DNA of 64,000 nt from assembly GCA_037367355.1 (NCBI GenBank), contig CM074699.1, positions 248,001-312,000 of the forward strand. Reading direction: 5' to 3'. This document shows, piece by piece, positions 50,836 to 62,993 of the stretch; the first letter of the stretch is position 1, and each line of letters opens with the position of its first letter. The notes under the pieces are model-generated. The model searched no databases. It was not told the DNA's origin and saw only the letters and a program-made list of their open reading frames with translations. The position numbers were made by a program, and so were the translations under genes. The DNA is from Neoscytalidium dimidiatum (Eukaryota; Ascomycota; Dothideomycetes; Botryosphaeriales; Botryosphaeriaceae).

Positions 50836-53800
50836 ATGGGACTCTCAGCAGATTCTACCCCCCAGCCCAATGGCACCCCCAGCTCTTGGGCCGCCAAGAA
50901 GAACATTGGCGAGCACTTTATCGGAGGAAACCACTTGGGACAGGCTCCTCCGAGCAAGGTGAAGGACTTTGTGGCCAGCCATGACGGCCACACCGTTATC
51001 ACCAACGTAAGAGCGCCCTCTCCGCCCGAACTCCGGCCGTGTGCAGCCAACAGGCTAACGTGCGCTTTTCCTTGCAGGTTCTCATTGCCAACAACGGTAT
51101 CGCAGCAGTCAAGGAGATCAGATCAGTGCGGAAGTGGGCATACGAGACATTCGGCGATGAGAGGGCAATCCAATTCACGGTCATGGCCACGCCTGAGGAT
51201 CTGCAGGCGAACGCGGACTACATCCGCATGGCCGACCAGTATGTTGAGGTGCGTCATCCAGCAAAAAGACGTCGCCTGATGTCGCAGCAGAACTGACAGT
51301 CGAGTATCAATCAGGTCCCCGGAGGCACCAACAACAACAACTACGCAAACGTCGAGCTCATCGTCGATGTGGCCGAACGCATGGGCGTCCACGCCGTCTG
51401 GGCCGGCTGGGGCCACGCCTCCGAAAACCCAAAGCTCCCCGAGTCGCTCGCTGCGTCGCCGCACAAGATTGTCTTCATTGGCCCTCCTGGCTCGGCGATG
51501 CGCTCGCTCGGAGACAAGATTTCTTCCACAATCGTTGCCCAGCACGCCAATGTTCCCTGCATTCCGTGGTCAGGTTCGGGCGTGGACAAGGTCACCATTG
51601 ACGAGAACGGAATCGTCACGGTGCCCGATGACGTGTACGACATGGGCTGCACACACTCGCCCGAGGAGGGCCTGGAGGTTGCCAAGAAGATTGGCTTCCC
51701 CGTCATGGTCAAGGCCTCGGAAGGCGGTGGTGGTAAGGGTATCCGCAAGGTCGAGTCGGAGGAGAACTTCATCCAGATGTACCGCGCTGCCGCGAGCGAA
51801 ATTCCCGGCTCGCCCATCTTCATCATGAAGCTGGCTGGCAACGCGAGGCACTTGGAGGTTCAGCTGCTGGCTGATCAGTACGGCAACAACATCTCGCTGT
51901 TTGGCCGCGACTGTTCCGTCCAGCGTAGACATCAGAAGATCATCGAGGAGGCGCCTGTGACGGTCGCAAACCCGGAGACGTTCCAACGGATGGAGAAATC
52001 AGCAGTGGCGCTGGGTAAATTGGTCGGCTATGTCTCGGCGGGTACAGTGGAATACCTGTACTCGCACGAGGACGATGCCTTCTACTTCCTGGAACTGAAC
52101 CCCCGTCTTCAGGTGGAGCATCCCACCACCGAGATGGTCTCTGGTGTCAACCTGCCTGCAGCTCAGCTTCAAGTTGCCATGGGCATCCCTCTGCACCGCA
52201 TTCGCGATATCCGCTTGCTGTATGGTGTTGACCCGCATTCCGCCACCGAGATCGACTTTGATTTCTCCACCGAGGAGTCTCACGTCAACCAGCGGAGGCC
52301 GAAGCCAAAGGGCCACACCACCGCCTGTCGTATCACCTCTGAGGATCCTGGCGAGGGATTCAAGCCCTCGAGCGGTACCATGCACGAGCTGAACTTCAGG
52401 AGTAGCTCCAACGTCTGGGGTTACTTCTCCGTCGGTACCGCTGGTGGTATCCACAGCTTCTCCGACAGTCAGTTCGGTCACATTTTCGCCTACGGTGAGA
52501 ACCGTACGGCGTCGCGGAAGCACATGGTCGTCGCTCTCAAGGAACTGAGCATTCGTGGTGACTTCAGGACGACTGTTGAGTACCTGATCAAGCTCTTGGA
52601 GACTCCGGCGTTCGAAGAGAACACCATCACCACCGGCTGGCTGGACGAGCTGATTTCGAAGAAGCTCACTGCTGAGAGGCCTGATCCCATGATCGCGGTC
52701 ATCTGCGGTGCTGTCCAGAAGGCTCATGTGGCCAGCGAGCAGTGCATCACCGAGTACAAGAACAGTTTGGAGAAGGGCCAAGTCCCATCAAAGGACATGC
52801 TCAAGACCGTCTTCCCCGTCGACTTCATCTACGAGGGCTACCGCTACAAGTTCACCGCCACCAGGTCCAGCTCCGACGCTTACACCTTGTTCATCAACGG
52901 CTCGAGGTGCCAGATCGGTGTCCGTGCTCTGGCGGACGGTGGTCTCCTCGTCCTGCTCGGCGGCAAGTCCCACAACGTTTATTGGAAGGAGGAGGTTGGT
53001 GCGACTCGTCTCTCTGTTGACAGCAAGACTTGCTTGCTGGAGCAGGAGAACGACCCCACCCAGCTCCGCACTCCCAGCCCTGGTAAGCTGGTGAAGTTCA
53101 CTGTCGCCAATGGTGAGCACATTAGCAAGGGCCAGGCGTTCGCCGAGGTTGAGGTCATGAAGATGTACATGCCCTTGATCGCCCAGGAGGATGGTGTCGT
53201 CAACCTCATCAAGCAGCCTGGCGCAACCCTCGAGGCCGGTGACATTCTCGGTATCCTGGCTCTTGATGATCCCACCAAGGTCAAGTCTGCCCAGCTGTTC
53301 CTCGGCAGGCTTCCCGAGTTTGGCCCGCCCCAGATCATGGGTAACAAGCCGCCGCAGCGTTTCAGCTACCTCTACGGTGTGCTTCAGGACATTCTCAAGG
53401 GGTTTGACAACCAGGTCATCATGGCGGACACTCTGAGCGAGCTGATCACTGTCCTTCGTGATCCCGAGCTTCCCTACGGTCAGTGGAACGCTCAGGCTTC
53501 TGCTCTGCACGCTCGCATGCCCCAGAAACTTGATACTGCCTTGTCTCAGATCGTCGAGCGCGCGCACAGCCGCGGCGTCGAGTTCCCCGCTAAGCAACTC
53601 ATCAAGAGCTTTAACCGCTTCCTTGATGAGAGTGTTGACCCTGCCGATGCCTCGCTTCTTCGCACGACTTTGTCTCCTCTCATTGACGTCGCCAACAAGT
53701 ACGTCGAAGGCCTCAAGGCACACGAATTCGATGTCATGGCCAGTCTCCTCAACCAGTACTCCGATGTCGAATTCCAGTTCTCTTACCGCCAGAACCGGGA

Positions 53801-56800
53801 TGATGAAGTCGTTCTCAAGCTGAGGGATTCGAACAAGGACGATCTTGTTCCCGTGGTCTACACTGTCCTGTCCCACACTAGGGTGCAGGCCAAGAACAAC
53901 CTCATTCTGGCTATCCTTGACTCCTACAAGCCTAATAAGCCTGGCGTTGGCAATGTCGCCAAGTACTTGAAGGAGCCCCTGCGCAAGCTCACTGAGCTTG
54001 AATCGAGAGCAACGGCCAAGGTCGCCATTAAGGCTCGCGAGGTCTTGATCCAGTGCGCCATGCCTTCTCTTGAGGAGCGCACGTCTCAGATGGAGCACAT
54101 CCTTCGCTCTGCCGTTGTCGAGTCTAAGTACGGCGAGAGTGGCTGGGACCACAGGGAGCCTGACTTCGACATCATCAAGGAGGTTGTCGACTCGAAGTAC
54201 ACTGTCTTTGATGTCTTGCCTACGTTCTTCGCTCACCCTGATCCTTACGTCGCCCTCGCGGCCCTTGAGGTCTACACTCGCCGCGCTTACCGTGCATACC
54301 AGCTCAAGCAGATTGACTACCATATCGAGACTGAGCCCCCGTACGTCCTCTCTTGGGACTTCGCCCTCCGCAAGGTTGGTGAGTCTGAGTTTGGCCTTCC
54401 GATTGAGTCCTCGCACCCGTCCACGCCGTCAACTCCCAGCACTGAGCAGTCCTCGCTGTTCGGCAAGCGCATCCACTCTATCAGCGACATGAGCTACCTC
54501 CGCCGCAGCACTGAGGGCGAGCCCACTCGCAAGGGTGCGGTCGTCCCCATTCCCTTCCTCGAGGATGCTGAGGAGTACCTGATGCGTGCCCTTGACTGCT
54601 TCCCTGTCTACGGCTCCACCAAGAAGCGGGCTTCCAGCGGCAACAATGGTTTGATTGCTGATCTCAGCGGCAAGCGCAAGCCTCCTGCCAAGCTTGAGAG
54701 CGATGATGAGCTCACTGCTGTCTGCAACGTCGCTGTCAGGGATTCTGAGAGCTTTGATGACAAGGAAATCTTGGAACGCATCACCCCTATTGTGAACGAG
54801 TACAAGGAAGAGTTGCTCGCCAGACGTGTTCGCCGCGTGACCTTCATCTGTGGCCACAAGGACGGCACTTACCCGGGTTACTACACCTTCAGGGGCCCCA
54901 CCTATGAGGAAGACTCCAGCATCCGTCACATCGAGCCTGCTTTGGCCTTCCAGCTCGAGCTTGGACGTCTGAGCAAGTTCCACATCAAGCCTGTGTTCAC
55001 CGAGAACCGCAACATCCACATATACGAGGCTGTTGGTAAGGGTGCGGAGAATGACAAGAGGTACTTCACTCGCGCTGTGGTCCGTCCTGGCCGCCTTCGG
55101 GAGGGTATCCCCACCGCTGAGTTCATGATCTCCGAGGCTGACCGCCTCATGAACGACATCTTGGATGCTCTTGAGATCATCGGCAACAACGGCTCTGACA
55201 TGAACCACATCTTCATCAACTTCTCCACTATCTTCCCTCTCCAGCCCCAGGACGTTCAGGAGGCTCTTGCTGGCTTCCTTGACAGGTTCGGTCGCCGTGC
55301 CTGGAGGCTCCGTGTCACCGGTGCTGAGATTCGCATCATCTGCACTGATGAGCACGGCGAGCCCTACCCTCTTCGCGTGGTCATTACCAACACTGCTGGC
55401 TACGTCGTCGATGTCGAGCTCTACGCCGAGAAGAAGTCTGAGAAGGGTGGCCAGTGGCTATTCCACAGCATTGGCGGAACCACCAAGATCGGTTCGATGC
55501 ATCTGCGCCCCGTCTCCACTCCCTACCCCACCAAGGGTGCTCTCCAGCCCAAGCGTTACAAGGCTCACATTATGGGCACTCAATACGTGTACGACTTCCC
55601 CGAGTTGTTCAGACAGGCTATTGAGAACAGCTGGCACCACTCCTGCGCCAGGAACCCCGCGCTCAAGGAGAAGCAGCCCGTCAAGGGCGAGTGCATCGAG
55701 TACAACGAGCTTGTTCTCGATGATAACGATAACCTGGCTGAAGTCAACCGTGAGCCTGGTGCCAACACCATTGGTATGGTTGGTTGGATCGTTACTGCTA
55801 AGACTCCCGAATACCCCAAGGGCCGCAGGTTCATCATCATCGCCAACGACATCACCTTCAAGATCGGTTCGTTCGGTCCAGCTGAAGACAAGTTCTTCCA
55901 CAAGTGCTCTGAGCTGGCTCGCAAGCTTGGCATCCCTCGCATTTACCTGTCTGCCAACTCCGGTGCTCGTATCGGCATGGCGGAGGAGCTGATCCCTCAC
56001 TTCTCTGTCGCCTGGAACGATCCTGCCAACCCTGAGAAGGGCTTCAAGTACCTCTACCTCACCGAGGAGAAGAAGAAGCGCTTCGCGGAGGGCGAGAGGC
56101 GCGATGTCATCACCGAGGAGATAGATGATGAGGGCGAGATCAGGCACAAGATCACCACCATCATCGGTGCTGAGGATGGCCTTGGTGTCGAGTGTCTTCG
56201 TGGCTCCGGTCTCATCGCTGGTGAGACTTCCCGGGCCTACGAGGATATTTTCACCATCACCTTGGTTACTTGCCGCTCAGTCGGTATTGGTGCCTACCTT
56301 GTCCGCCTTGGTCAGCGTGCCATTCAGATCGAGGGCCAGCCGATCATCCTCACCGGTGCTCCCGCTATCAACAAGCTGCTCGGTCGCGAGGTTTACACCT
56401 CCAACCTTCAGCTCGGTGGCACCCAGATCATGTACAAGAACGGTGTCTCCCACATGACTGCTGCCGATGACTTTGAGGGTGTCTCCAAGATTGTTCGTTG
56501 GCTGTCTTACGTCCCTGCGAGCAAGGGCCAGCCTATCCCGCTTTCTCCTACTGCCGAGCACTGGGACCGCGACATCACCTACTACCCGCCCCAGAAGCAG
56601 CCTTACGACGTCAGATGGCTCATTGCCGGTAAGGAGGACGAGGAGGGTTACCTCTCCGGTCTCTTTGACCGCGGTTCGTTCGAGGAGTCCCTCGCCGGAT
56701 GGGCCAAGACGGTCGTCGTCGGTCGCGCTCGCCTTGGTGGCCTCCCCGTCGGTGTTATCGGCGTTGAGACTCGTTCTGTTGAGAATGTTATCCCTGCCGA

Positions 56801-57794
56801 TCCCGCCAACCCTGACTCCATCGAGCAGGTCACCTCTGAGGCCGGCGGTGTCTGGTACCCCAACTCGGCATTCAAGACGGCTCAGGCTATCAAGGACTTC
56901 AACAACGGTGAGCAGCTTCCGCTGTTCATCCTTGCCAACTGGCGTGGTTTCTCCGGTGGTCAACGCGACATGTTCAACGAGGTTCTCAAGTACGGTTCGT
57001 ACATCGTCGACGCCCTCGTCAAGTACGAGCAGCCCATCTTCGTCTACATTCCTCCGTTCGGCGAGCTCCGTGGTGGCTCTTGGGTCGTCGTGGACCCGAC
57101 CATCAACCCGCAGTACATGGAGATGTACGCGGACGAGGACGCGCGCGGTGGTGTCCTCGAGCCCGAAGGTATCGTGGGCATCAAGTTCCGCAAGGACCGC
57201 CAGCTCGAGACGATGGCCCGCCTGGACCCGGTGTACGGCGAGCTCAAGCGCAAGATCGCGGACAGCAGCCTGTCGAAGGAGGAGCAGCAGAAGATCAAGC
57301 AGGAGATGACGCAGCGCGAGCAGCTACTCCTGCCCGTGTACGCGCAGATCTCCCTCCAGTTCGCCGATCTGCACGACCGCGCGGGCCGCATGGCGGCCAA
57401 GGGCACGATCCGCATGCCGCTCCGCTGGCAGAACGCGCGCCGGTTCTTCTACTGGCGCCTGCGCCGCCGCATCAACGAGGAGTACATCCTCAAGAAGCTG
57501 GCCGTGTCCGACTCGGGCGCCATCTCGCGCAAGGAGGCGCTCGCACAGCTGCGCGCCTGGTCGGGCGTCGAGGACTTCGAGAACAACGACCAGGCCGTTG
57601 CCGAGTGGATCGAGACCAACCGCAAGGAGGTCGCGGCCAAGGTGGAGAACCTGGCGCGTGAGGCGACCGCGTTCCAGGTTGCGGAGCTGCTTAGGAAGGA
57701 TCGCGACGCTGGGCTGAAGGGTGTGTTGGCGGCGTTGGAGATGCTGCCGACCGGGGAGAAGGAAGCGTTGTTGAAGAAGCTGTCGAGTGCATAG
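50836..57794 (+). CDS. acc1: Acetyl-CoA carboxylase (cytosolic, multidomain)
   Basis: Carboxylates acetyl-CoA to malonyl-CoA, the committed step of fatty acid synthesis and a source of malonyl-CoA for polyketides. Exons: 50836-51006, 51078-51248, 51315-57794; 2273 residues, all phases closing; introns 71 and 66 nt near the 5' end, then a 6.5-kb exon. Domains: biotin carboxylase (~55-560), with [16 protein letters not shown] and the ATP-grasp loop [12 protein letters not shown]; biotin carrier with EVMKMYMPL, biotin on Lys730; the ACC central region (~800-1480); and the carboxyltransferase domain (~1500-2200), with [15 protein letters not shown] and [16 protein letters not shown]. Length matches fungal Acc1. 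The ATG context CACCACCATGGG is strong, after a CCACCA-rich leader. A Ser/Thr/Pro-rich insert ([14 protein letters not shown]) in the central region is a plausible regulatory phosphorylation segment. Confidence 0.98.
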
Positions 57795-60240
57795 ATGTTT
57801 TTCTTCTTGTGAGTGGGCGGCAACATGTAAAGTTACATTTTCCTTTCGTTATCTAAGGTTGAAAGATGGCTTGGGGGTATGGCGCAGGGTGGCGGATCGG
57901 TGGTTCCTTGAAGCCTTTTTTGTTCCTGCCTTTTTAGAGGTATGCGCGTAGCTATCTGTATGTCGTTATGCGTTGATGGATATTATGCTGGTTTCTATTT
58001 GTCTAGTTCTTTCTGGGTGGTTTCGGGAACAACACACGTATATAGAGTAGTCTAATGAGCGAAATGATCTCTATGAAGCTATAATACTTGAGCATCCTGG
58101 TTGTGTCTCGTGGTTTGTGATCGCTCTCAGTCATGCACTACCGAGGCATCACAATCGAGATCGGAGAAGGATTGCCATTCGGTCTCGGCACATTCTGGAT
58201 GGACATAGGAAAGAGAAGCCCTGGTCCGGCGACGGCTGCTTGAGGGTTGTTGGCGAAGGATGCTCTTTCGGTCATTTTGGACGAGGAAGATGCTCTTCAA
58301 TTGCCACCAGCGTTGCGGCTTCTGGGTCGTATTCGGTATGGACTGTTCGGATCCTGTATACACGCGTCCCCCTTTTGTTCTGGTGTTTCAGCAGCGAGCT
58401 GGCATCAGTGCGGCGTATGTACAGTACATTGCGTCTTCCTGATTGGGCGGGCGGAGGAGTCGTGCCGGGACGCCGCAGGGATTTACCGCACGTTGGGCTT
58501 AGGCTCTCTCTCTTCACCTCCCGCTGCCTTCGGCTCTTTTTTTTTTTTTTTTTTCCTTTCTTTTTACCTAAGTTCTCGGCGAACCACTTCCGCCGGGTTC
58601 CCATGGCTCGCGACGTACAATATCTGCCGCCTCTTCCTGTTTTCCGTCCGATGACATGTCCGCCAGCTGGGACTTCGTCTCTTGCAGCCCAACGTAGCCG
58701 CCGCCAGATGCAGTAAAAACCGGTCAGGTGGGGAATTCCGTTATCACCCGAGTGAAACGGTTCGGCTCTCACGATGGCCGGGGGGATGTCGGCGAACTGG
58801 AAGCTTGTGGAGGTGATGGATCGGTCGAGACCTTGGTGCACCGCAGGCACCTCACTTTTTCCGGCCGCCGATCGTCCTCTGGTCGAAGATTCCTTTCGCT
58901 TTGGAAGGCTCTACGGTTTGACGATCGCTGCGGAATTGCTGACGGGCGACGCGCGTGGGTGCTGGTGGGAGGAGGGACTGTCGCCTGGCGCGCCAATTTC
59001 CTTGCGGGAAATTTCGAGCCCACGCATGCCGAGCTGCTGATGGTACTGACCACGCCCCCTGGCTGCGCATCGCTTGAAGGAGCACTCGAAAAGGCTAATC
59101 TGGCACCATCAGAGCGTGGCCCTGCAGCAGGCACGGCAGCCATGGCGCGGCATGGGTTGGCCTGCATGGGAGCTGCTGATGGTACTGACCACGCCCCCTG
59201 GCTGCGCATCGCTTGAAGGAGCACTCGAAAAGGCTAATCTGGCACCATCAGAGCGTGGCCCTGCAGCAGGCACGGCAGCCATGGCGCGGCATGGGTTGGC
59301 CTGCATGGCCATCCAAGTCGATAGCTGTGCCGCAGTTAGCAGCGGGAGAAATCGAAGATGGGCCCTGACCGGTCCTCAACAGATATGCATGGGCGGAAGC
59401 CAGACAGAATAAAGGATCCAGACCAATCCGGGCCGCTTGAGTAAGTGTGCTCTGTAACAAACGAGAGCCTGTTATGCCACATGTCTCCGGGTGGCGACCA
59501 AAAAAGGGAAAGGGAATGCGATAGCTGCGATTTGCACCGCGCACATACCCACACCCATACCCACACCCACATCCAAGGCGTTGGTCCCTGCAGCGGCACG
59601 GCAAGCCCCCTCCGCAGCGCGCTGCCTGCCCGTGTGTCCCGGTTTGGCAGACTGGGGCTGACGCTGGGCTGACGGCGGCAAGCTCGCTGCGGGTGGGATG
59701 GCGCAATAATCTGCTCCTGCGCCGCCCTACTGCTCGCCCTTCTGCTCCCTGCTATATAGCCCCATGTCCTGCTAACCCCCCCGATTTGTCCTGCGACCAA
59801 CTGCGGCGCGGACCATCTCATGCCATCGCTGCTGCGTGTATTTTACCCGCTCGCCAGCAGACTTCAGCGCTGCTGTTGCTGGAACCTTTTCCTTCCCAGC
59901 CTGATGGCGGCATCGGCCACGTCGATGCTCGCTCGTCCCTCCAACCATCCGCGAAGAAGAATAGCAGGCGCGATGCCAGCTCCGTCGAGCCTACCCTGGA
60001 GGTAAACCCCGCCGCCATCTGTTGCCTTCTTCTTCTTCTTCTTCTCTCCAGATCGCCTCTCTTCTTCTTTGCTCTCTTCAGCTCTCAGCACTTTCATCTT
60101 CTATCACTTGGTCTCCCGAGAGTAACGACATCTCGATTATCGACAACTATCACTACTTTCTCTTATTTTCCGGGATACCACACACAGCAAATACGTCCCC
60201 CGGTCACCGTACCCAGCCAGCTCCAGCTACACCGCACAAG
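57795..60240. other. Intergenic, acc1 3' region and leader of the LRGG protein
   Basis: 2.4 kb. It includes a T run near 58537-58554, the 139-bp tandem duplication (59031-59308), an ACCCAC repeat near 59545-59572, and CTT repeats near 60029-60048 just upstream of the next gene. No supportable coding exon; frames through the duplication simply repeat themselves. Confidence 0.55.
59031..59308. repeat. 139-bp direct tandem duplication
   Basis: Two adjacent 139-bp copies (59031-59169 and 59170-59308), identical as far as I can read, beginning GAGCTGCTGATGG and ending CCTGCATGG. Sequence diverges immediately outside both ends. Confidence 0.92.
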
Positions 60241-62993
60241 ATGCAGCGCTCGCTTGCCACCGGCCGCACGTTCTATTCCTCGGACGAGCCCTCCGGATCT
60301 CGCTTCCCCGAGGTTCCCGTCCCGCTCTTCGCCATCGCAGACTGCCGGGCCCGCCTGAGGCGCAAGCGTCTGGCAGCGAAGCGCTGTGACCGCCACACGG
60401 ATCCGGGCCGCGTCGAGCATGGCACCGCCGTCGCCGACGCCTTCGACGTCCGCCGTTGCGACGCAGTCCGGCCCGCCAGGATCTACCGGCCCTGCTCGCC
60501 TGGCCTCCTCGGTGCGGATGCGTTCTCGCGAGTCGAGCGGATGAGCCTTGACGACGATGATGCGGACGACGAGGGCGACGGCGGCGAGGTGAGGGAGTCG
60601 CAGCAGGAGCAACAGCAGCAGCAGCAGCAGCAACGTGAACATGCACCCCTCCGCCTTTGCCAACGCAGGCGGGCATCGTATCCGGAAGGATCGAATCCCC
60701 CGTCTACGAAACGGGGTCCCCGAAGGCGTCAGCAACGGTCCAACGTCCGGGATTTGCCTTCCGGAATCGAGGTCCTCCGCGCGCACTACGACGTCCTGGC
60801 CAAGCGCCGCGACTCGGTGCTCGAGATGAGCATCGAGGAGCTGCGCAGCCGCGAGCCCTCCCCGGACCTCGGCGAAGAGCCGGATTCGCCGCAGGAGCAG
60901 AGTAGCGAGGGCAGCCTGAGGGGTGGCGGCGCGGTCCGTAACGGCGACCCCGTGTCGATGGACATGTTCTGGCTCTTCCTGGGCGCGGCCGCCGCCACGG
61001 CGTTGTACATCTACTACGACTACGTTATGAAGCCGCCCTCGAGTCGGCTGCGGGGTCCTGAAGCGCAAGTGAACGGCGCTGGAAGGGAGGGCGGAGGCGC
61101 GGGTGGTGAGCCGGATGCGCCTCCTCCTCCTTATGAACTCGCTGAGTTACCCGCGAGGGAAGGGGACCTGGAGAGTGCTGCCATCCTTGAAAATGAAGAC
61201 AACGGGACCAACGATGAGGTTCCGGAAAACGAAGGCAGTACGGGCAATGCTGGTAGTTCGGAGAACCAACAGGACGCGGACAGCACTGTCGTTCATCCAG
61301 CTTCATCTATCCATGAGGATCATTCCGACGCCGGAACTGACGCACGATTAAGGGGCGGCAGTGATGGAGACGGCTCTTTGTATCGGTGTCTGGTCATGAT
61401 GTCCACTGGCTTGCTCGTTGCTACTCTATTCTTTGTTCTTGTTGATGAGATCCATTTGATCACCCGCTCGAATCGGATTGAAGAGTTTAAGGCGAGTGTG
61501 GAAGCCAGGGGGGCGGCCAGGAGGGCGGCTGTGGGTGATGTTGAGGCTGGCGTATCGCCCCAGATTCCGACTGATATCTCTGAAACCGAGCACGATGCGG
61601 AAGATACGGATGACACTGTCGCTCAACAGTCCTCCCTTGACGAGACCACCTCTGAGGTTCATACCAATGGAGTATTGAGGGGCGGCCACGATGGAGGTCA
61701 CAAAGGCCTGCCGAGGCCAGAATCAACGCTCACTCGTCTCGAAGATCGGGAAACTACTGAAAGCACCGAGAATACGAACGTCAATGAAGACGACTCTTCT
61801 TACCACACAGATATCACAGACTTCTACAATGCAGATGCCATTGACTCCACGAGTCCAGCAAAATCGGCCATACTCAACCTTCCGAAGGAGGAGACCATCA
61901 CCACAAGCAACACCGACCCCATCGCCACTAGTGGTACTGGCTCAGACGCAGACATCGACACAGATACGGGCGAACACCACGTCCACTTCGTCCGATCCTC
62001 GCTAGCAGCGCAGTACTACGCGAGCAGGAAGCCTTCGCCTCCCCCAGTCGACGCGGGCGGACCGCTCCCTGGCGGGCCCGAGCCGTCGCACGACTGGCAC
62101 AGGCAAGACTTCTCCCGCTGGTGGCGCAACGACGATTCTGACAGCGATTCTGACCCTGGCACAGTGATCCGTCTGCCCCGCGTGCGTTCTTCTCCACGGT
62201 CCTCCCCCACCCGGCGCTGCGAGGCGGCAGCGACGATGTGAGCGACGGGGATGGCGAGGGGCAAGGCGGTCGGCACGAGCTGGAGACGATAGCGGAGGAG
62301 AGAGAAGCGGAGGAGGACCCGGACGCGCAAGCTGGCAGCACTCCCCCCGTGCCTCCAGTAGAAAGCCATGAACCGGAAGGGCCGCACAGCACCGCCGCCG
62401 CCGCCGCCGCCGCCGCTACCCCACCAGCCGTTCAAGCCGTGCAGCTCACGCCCGAGGAACACACCGTGCTGCACGCGCAGGCCGAGATGGCAGTCCAGCA
62501 CAGGCAGGGAGGGGGTTCGTCCCTCGCCCCGCCGCTTTCGCTCGGGTTAATGATGGCGACGCGGCAGGAGCGGTTGCCGTGGTACATGCGGCTCTACCGC
62601 CTGCTCATCGGCGGTGCTTCGCCTACTACGGCTGCTGCTCCTACTAGTACTGCTCCTAGTAGTACTGCTCCTACTAGTACCGCTGCTACTACTACTACGA
62701 CTACGACGACTGCGGCGCAACAGCAACACCATGACGAAGAGAATCCCCCTGAGGAAATGGTCAACATGGGCGAGACTGCGCCGGACAATGCGGCTTCGTC
62801 GACGGAGCCGACGCAGCAGCCGCCGGCGGTGACGAAGAGGCAGAGGGTGAGACGGTACTTTTTGTCGTGGTGGCGGAACAGGGCGAAGAGGAACGCGACA
62901 CTCCTCGCGCTCGTGACGATCGTTCTGCCGATGACGGCTTTCACGGTGGCCGGGGCGGTGAAGCAGTTTACTCGCGCGGCGGTGGTGGAGTAA
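60241..62993 (+). CDS. Unrecognised multi-pass protein with repeated LRG/LRGG motifs (probable frame break near 62.15-62.22 kb)
   Basis: No family recognised. From the ATG at 60241 (context CACAAGATGC) one frame is open to 62241; a second frame, open from 62154, continues to 62993. The second contains a further LRGG followed by SDDVSDGDGE, very like LRGGSDGDG in the first, so I treat both as one gene with a -1 indel or an unseen intron. Features: an Arg-rich N-terminus, a Gln run (~122-131), hydrophobic segments FWLFLGAAAATALYIYY (~240) and CLVMMSTGLLVATLFFVLV (~385-405), and in the second frame LALVTIVLPMTAFTVAGAV near the C-terminus. LRG(G) motifs lie at Leu226, 270, 370, 479 and at nt 62217. 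Elsewhere it is acidic, Ser/Thr-rich and disordered, with poly-Ala and Thr-rich runs. Probably a membrane protein. Confidence 0.6.

Noticed and set aside
52788..54416. 542-codon antisense frame
   Set aside because: Opposite the third exon of acc1, where strong codon bias keeps the antisense frame open. No domain and no independent splice or start evidence.
54429..55355. 308-codon antisense frame
   Set aside because: Shadow of acc1 for the same reason.
59031..59308. Duplicated small gene
   Set aside because: Frames through the repeat exist on both strands but are equally open in several frames, with no motif. Treated as non-coding duplication.
60163..61068. 301-codon minus-strand frame
   Set aside because: Antisense to the LRGG gene; poly-Leu comes from the reverse of the Gln run.
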